10,013 nucleotides of DNA from Gammaproteobacteria bacterium (GTDB taxonomy: Bacteria > Pseudomonadota > Gammaproteobacteria > DSM-19610), in the NCBI GenBank assembly GCA_011371465.1, contig DRQL01000055.1:1-10013 (forward strand), given 5' to 3'. This document shows positions 7,598 to 10,013 of this stretch, one piece after another. Each line of letters starts with the position of its first letter. Positions within the stretch are counted from its first letter, which is position 1. A program made the translations under genes and the position numbers. The notes under the pieces were generated by a model that saw only the letters and a program-made list of their open reading frames with translations, made no database searches and was not told the DNA's origin.

Positions 7598-9045
7598 CAG
7601 CTGTCCGGCGTGGAGGCTGTCACAGGTGTGAGAGCCGGGTTACGGGGTTCTTTTACCGGGACCGTTTTTGACGTCTGTCTATCCCTGACCGTATACCCCA
7701 TTGCCAGCGACAGGCCCAGTACCAGCCAGACTTCCCTGGCCATGGGATTGAACATGTAGATACCGAACTGACCGCTCAATATAATCAGCAACAGGGCTCC
7801 ATAAGGCCGGAACAGGGTATCACGGTAGCCCACAAAGGCGGCTTTAAAAGCCATTATCCACAGCAAAATAAAAAGGCCCATCATGATGATGCCGTTCTCT
7901 GCGGCAACCTGCAGAAACATGTTGTGAGGCAATGCCGTTTCAACGTACTGGTGTGCATAGGCATTGAGAGGGAGATTCTGGACGGCGTAGCGAGGAACCT
8001 CATCGAGACCGACCCCTGTAAACAGATGCTGTTTGATAATAGACAAAGCCATGCCCCAGTTCTCGAAACGCCAGGCCATGGACTGGGAAGTGGCAGACAC
8101 CCCTGCCTCGGAGACGATTTTCTGCAACATCGGAAGACCATCCAGATCCCGTACCAGGTCCGTCAGGGAAAATCCCCATGATGAAAATATCAACAGGATA
8201 CCGATGGCACCCGCGATGCCCAGTATCCGGGTTGCCCTTGAGAGGGTAAGCATGGCTGCAAACGTCAGCACCGCCATGCCAACCATCGAGCTGCGTGAAA
8301 AGGTATAGTGCCAGCCAACCAGGAAACTGACGGCAAGAGCTGCCAGCAGTAATTTTACAATGACGTTCCGGTGCAGGGCGGCAAGGGCCAGGGCGCATGG
8401 GATGGCGACCTGGAAGTAGCCCGCCAGCATGATCGGGTGCTCGTGAGTCCCTGACACACGTACCTCCGTACCGGAACGGTCTTTAAGCAGTTCCGCATGC
8501 CAGCCGCCAAACGGAACAATACCGTAGCCGACATCCAGTGCAACCAGGAAAACCTCGAATACTGCGACACCGACGATAATCATCATGACCCGTTCCAGAT
8601 CCCGGGCCGTACGGACATAGGCCAGTGTCAGAAAGAACAGTACGGCGTATATAAACAGCGGCCCGACCCGCGTGACAAAGCCGGGAAGCGCATGGAACAG
8701 GTTTACGAGTACGATGCCTGCAAAAAATGCCAGCCCCACATACGCGCCAGGCCCACGGAGAAAATTCGGCCATGGTGAGCGGCGTGTCAGTGCCTGATAA
8801 GTAATAGCCGCAAGCACCGCCAACACCCCCAGCCGACTTACTGTAAGGTATCCACCGAACCCCACGTTCATTGGCGTCAGCGCCACCAGGGTAAAATAGG
8901 GCAGGCCGGGAGTGGCAAACAGAAGGAAAAGAAAAACCATGCCCAGCGGGATAACGACCACCTTGGTCGACAGCCCCGCAACGGCGCTGCCCAGCATGGC
9001 ACCGATTGCGAGAGCGCCTGCATTTGTCGATCTGCTCATCTTCAT
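7597..9045 (-). CDS. O-antigen ligase / Wzy-type polymerase family protein
   Basis: Integral inner-membrane protein of 482 residues with about 11-12 hydrophobic helices, belonging to the O-antigen ligase (Wzy_C) superfamily. Members polymerise undecaprenyl-linked repeat units or transfer glycan to an acceptor on the periplasmic face. Landmarks are SGTHEHPIMLAGYF (198-211), YTFSRSSMVGM (247-257, the conserved SR motif after a helix), a large periplasmic loop around 287-373, and HNMFLQVAAENG (374-385), the typical HN..L....E.G block. The Arg-rich segment before that block and His374 are the expected functional residues by family comparison. The C-terminal 30 residues are polar. Polymerase and ligase cannot be told apart by sequence; the EPS setting favours a Wzy-type polymerase. 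An in-frame ATG at 9039 is an alternative start. Confidence 0.88.
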   Translation of the reverse strand: MKMSRSTNAGALAIGAMLGSAVAGLSTKVVVIPLGMVFLFLLFATPGLPYFTLVALTPMNVGFGGYLTVSRLGVLAVLAAITYQALTRRSPWPNFLRGPGAYVGLAFFAGIVLVNLFHALPGFVTRVGPLFIYAVLFFLTLAYVRTARDLERVMMIIVGVAVFEVFLVALDVGYGIVPFGGWHAELLKDRSGTEVRVSGTHEHPIMLAGYFQVAIPCALALAALHRNVIVKLLLAALAVSFLVGWHYTFSRSSMVGMAVLTFAAMLTLSRATRILGIAGAIGILLIFSSWGFSLTDLVRDLDGLPMLQKIVSEAGVSATSQSMAWRFENWGMALSIIKQHLFTGVGLDEVPRYAVQNLPLNAYAHQYVETALPHNMFLQVAAENGIIMMGLFILLWIMAFKAAFVGYRDTLFRPYGALLLIILSGQFGIYMFNPMAREVWLVLGLSLAMGYTVRDRQTSKTVPVKEPRNPALTPVTASTPDS

Positions 9046-9065
9046 AGCGGCAGCCTGATTCCCCC

Positions 9066-9263
9066 TCAGCTGCCTGATGCCTGTTTCACAACAGGCGCCC
9101 GCCCCTTGCCCACAGCGCGAACCGCGAGCAGCCGGTAGACCGTGCCGCGCACGAACCCTGTCAGGTACGCCAGGTTATCGGGGTAAAATCGGACAAGCGG
9201 GAAAGGTTGATCAATATTGTACTGCGCATGCCCGTTAATCGTGCCACTCATTATTTTTTTCAT
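9066..9263 (-). CDS. Small unidentified ORF at the head of the leftward operon
   Basis: From ATG at 9263 this gives 65 residues (MKKIMSGTINGHAQYNIDQP and on); an alternative ATG at 9251 gives 61. The frame is open a little further, to 9311, but only with a TTG start. The protein is soluble-looking, with a basic C-terminal part (VRGTVYRLLAVRAVGKGRAP). That part loosely resembles the segment preceding the hexapeptide repeats in some sugar acetyltransferases, so a truncated acyltransferase is possible, but I could not support this beyond the resemblance. It ends 20 bases before the polymerase ATG on the same strand. The polymerase's G-rich ribosome-site region lies at about 9055-9066, between the two genes. 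No strong ribosome site precedes 9263 or 9251. It could be a real short gene, a gene remnant, or untranslated leader. Confidence 0.35.
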   Translation of the reverse strand: MKKIMSGTINGHAQYNIDQPFPLVRFYPDNLAYLTGFVRGTVYRLLAVRAVGKGRAPVVKQASGS

Positions 9264-9468
9264 TTTATTATAAAAATCATGTCTGGAAGCCCACCTCCGA
9301 AAGGGAGGCAAACCACCAGTATTGCGACTGCGATATCCGGCGGATACACTTGCCCAGAATCGCTAGTTTATCCGACTGTGCCCGCAGATCAAGCTCATTT
9401 CCGTCGGGCGTGAAAGACGGCTTCGCCGGCATTTACACACAACCAGGCGAATCCCTGATAACCGGAAA
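9264..9468. other. Divergent intergenic region between the EPS operon and the SGNH-like gene
   Basis: This segment must hold the promoters for the leftward operon and the rightward SGNH-like gene. It has an AT-rich patch (9250-9278) containing TATAAT on the minus strand (9272 down to 9267), but no acceptable -35 at 16-18 bases. A small inverted repeat, CCTCC/GGAGG with a five-base loop, lies at 9294-9308. On the minus strand its second arm forms GGAGGTGG (9298-9291), a perfect-looking Shine-Dalgarno sequence ten bases before a six-codon mini-ORF (9280-9260). The mini-ORF stop overlaps the ATG at 9263. The rest (9310-9468) shows nothing I can interpret. Confidence 0.3.
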
Positions 9469-10013
9469 ATGGTGTTTAAATTACTGTTTTTATTGCAATT
9501 ATCGTCGCAATCCTGTTGGCAGACCTGCTGCTGAGGGTGGTTGTGCAGGTACCCCCGCGTTCCGGCAGATTCTATCCGCGCCTGAAAGCAAGGGTTCTCA
9601 GGGATGATGTATCCACGTTTGTCCCGGGATACCAGGCAACCCTGAAAAGCCAGGATTTCTGCACCACCATCAAAACCAACTCGCTGGGTTTCCGCGAGCG
9701 GGAGCTGTTCGAAGCAGGTGAACCGTCGCAGCCGCCGGTATTGTTCATCGGGGACTGTATTTTCATGGGGTACGGGGTCGAAGAACAGGAGCGGGTAAGT
9801 AACCAGCTTGCTGACATTGCCAGGGCAAGAGGGGTATCACAAGCGGTGATCAATCTGTCTTTCATCGGCTGGCGGACCAACAATTATTACAGTTGCCTGA
9901 CAAATTTCTGTGAATCGCTAAAACCGCAAAGTATTGTGATCGGCATTTATGCAGGCTTTGAATTCGGCGCCGTGGTCAGGCCCGCCAGGGCACGGGAACA
10001 GCTTAAAAAGACG
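9469..10013 (+). CDS. SGNH/GDSL hydrolase-like membrane-anchored protein (3' partial, apparent frameshift near the start)
   Basis: From 9480 to the right edge one frame stays open for 178 codons: a hydrophobic anchor (ITVFIAIIVAILLADLLLRV), a juxtamembrane region, then an SGNH-like fold. TNSLGFRERELF (66-77 of this frame) and VLFIGDC (87-93), followed by GYGVEEQE, match the classic NSlGfR...GDS.t.G.GV pattern. VINLSFIGWRTNN (123-135) matches block II with its conserved Gly. Two key positions differ: Ser of GDS is Cys93, and the usual G.ND block reads AGFEF (158-162). Block V with the catalytic His lies beyond the window. No ordinary start precedes the anchor in this frame. ATG at 9469 begins MVFK in another frame, and one extra A in the AAA at 9478-9480 would give MVFKITVF. 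In EPS loci such proteins add or remove acyl groups; here activity is uncertain. Confidence 0.7.

Noticed and set aside
9267..9272. Minus-strand TATAAT considered as the -10 box of the EPS operon.
   Set aside because: No -35-like hexamer occurs 16-18 bases upstream, and the AT-rich patch makes a chance match likely.
9350..9607. Open + strand frame of 85 codons across the SGNH-like gene start.
   Set aside because: It is the wrong frame for the anchor and SGNH motifs, and its Cys/Arg-rich product looks like an out-of-frame reading.

Overview
The window is part of an exopolysaccharide (capsule or O-antigen-like) biosynthesis and export locus from a Gram-negative bacterium. An outer-membrane polysaccharide-export protein, an outer-membrane beta-barrel and a predicted lipoprotein show that the cell has two membranes. 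The moderately GC-rich coding style and the resemblance to EpsL/exosortase-type EPS loci suggest a proteobacterium, most likely a gammaproteobacterium. That placement is inference. I see no tRNA, rRNA, CRISPR array, insertion sequence or phage gene.

Layout, left to right. (1) Positions 2-646, + strand: the C-terminal half of a Wzx-type flippase, cut by the window edge. (2) Positions 695-1741, - strand: a family 2 glycosyltransferase with C-terminal membrane helices. Just upstream, at 1747-2115 on the same strand, is a small two-helix membrane ORF broken by one in-frame TAA. (3) Positions 2116-2311: an intergenic stretch with short palindromes and a direct repeat. (4) Positions 2312-3520, + strand: a secreted, probably lipid-anchored clan GH-A glycosidase, reminiscent of PslG. 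(5) Positions 9263 down to 3546, - strand: a tightly packed operon. In transcription order it encodes a small unidentified ORF, an O-antigen ligase/polymerase (Wzy/WaaL superfamily), a WfgS-like family 2 glycosyltransferase, a short Wza-like export protein, an EpsL-like beta-barrel and a CgeB-like glycosyltransferase. (6) Positions 9469-10013, + strand: the start of an SGNH/GDSL-hydrolase-like membrane-anchored protein, cut by the right edge. Its expected nucleophile serine is a cysteine, and its start codon is out of frame by one base.

The genes make a coherent pathway. Glycosyltransferases build a repeat unit on a lipid carrier, the flippase moves it across the inner membrane, and the polymerase/ligase polymerises or transfers it. 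The export protein and barrel carry polymer across the periplasm and outer membrane. The glycosidase and SGNH-like protein are candidates for trimming or de/acylating it. No polysaccharide co-polymerase (Wzc-like), initiating phosphoglycosyltransferase or exosortase is visible here; they may lie outside the window.

The points most worth a second look are the Cys-for-Ser SGNH protein with its apparent one-base frameshift, the broken membrane ORF before the glycosyltransferase, and the PslG-like hydrolase. I found no clearly new multi-gene system.
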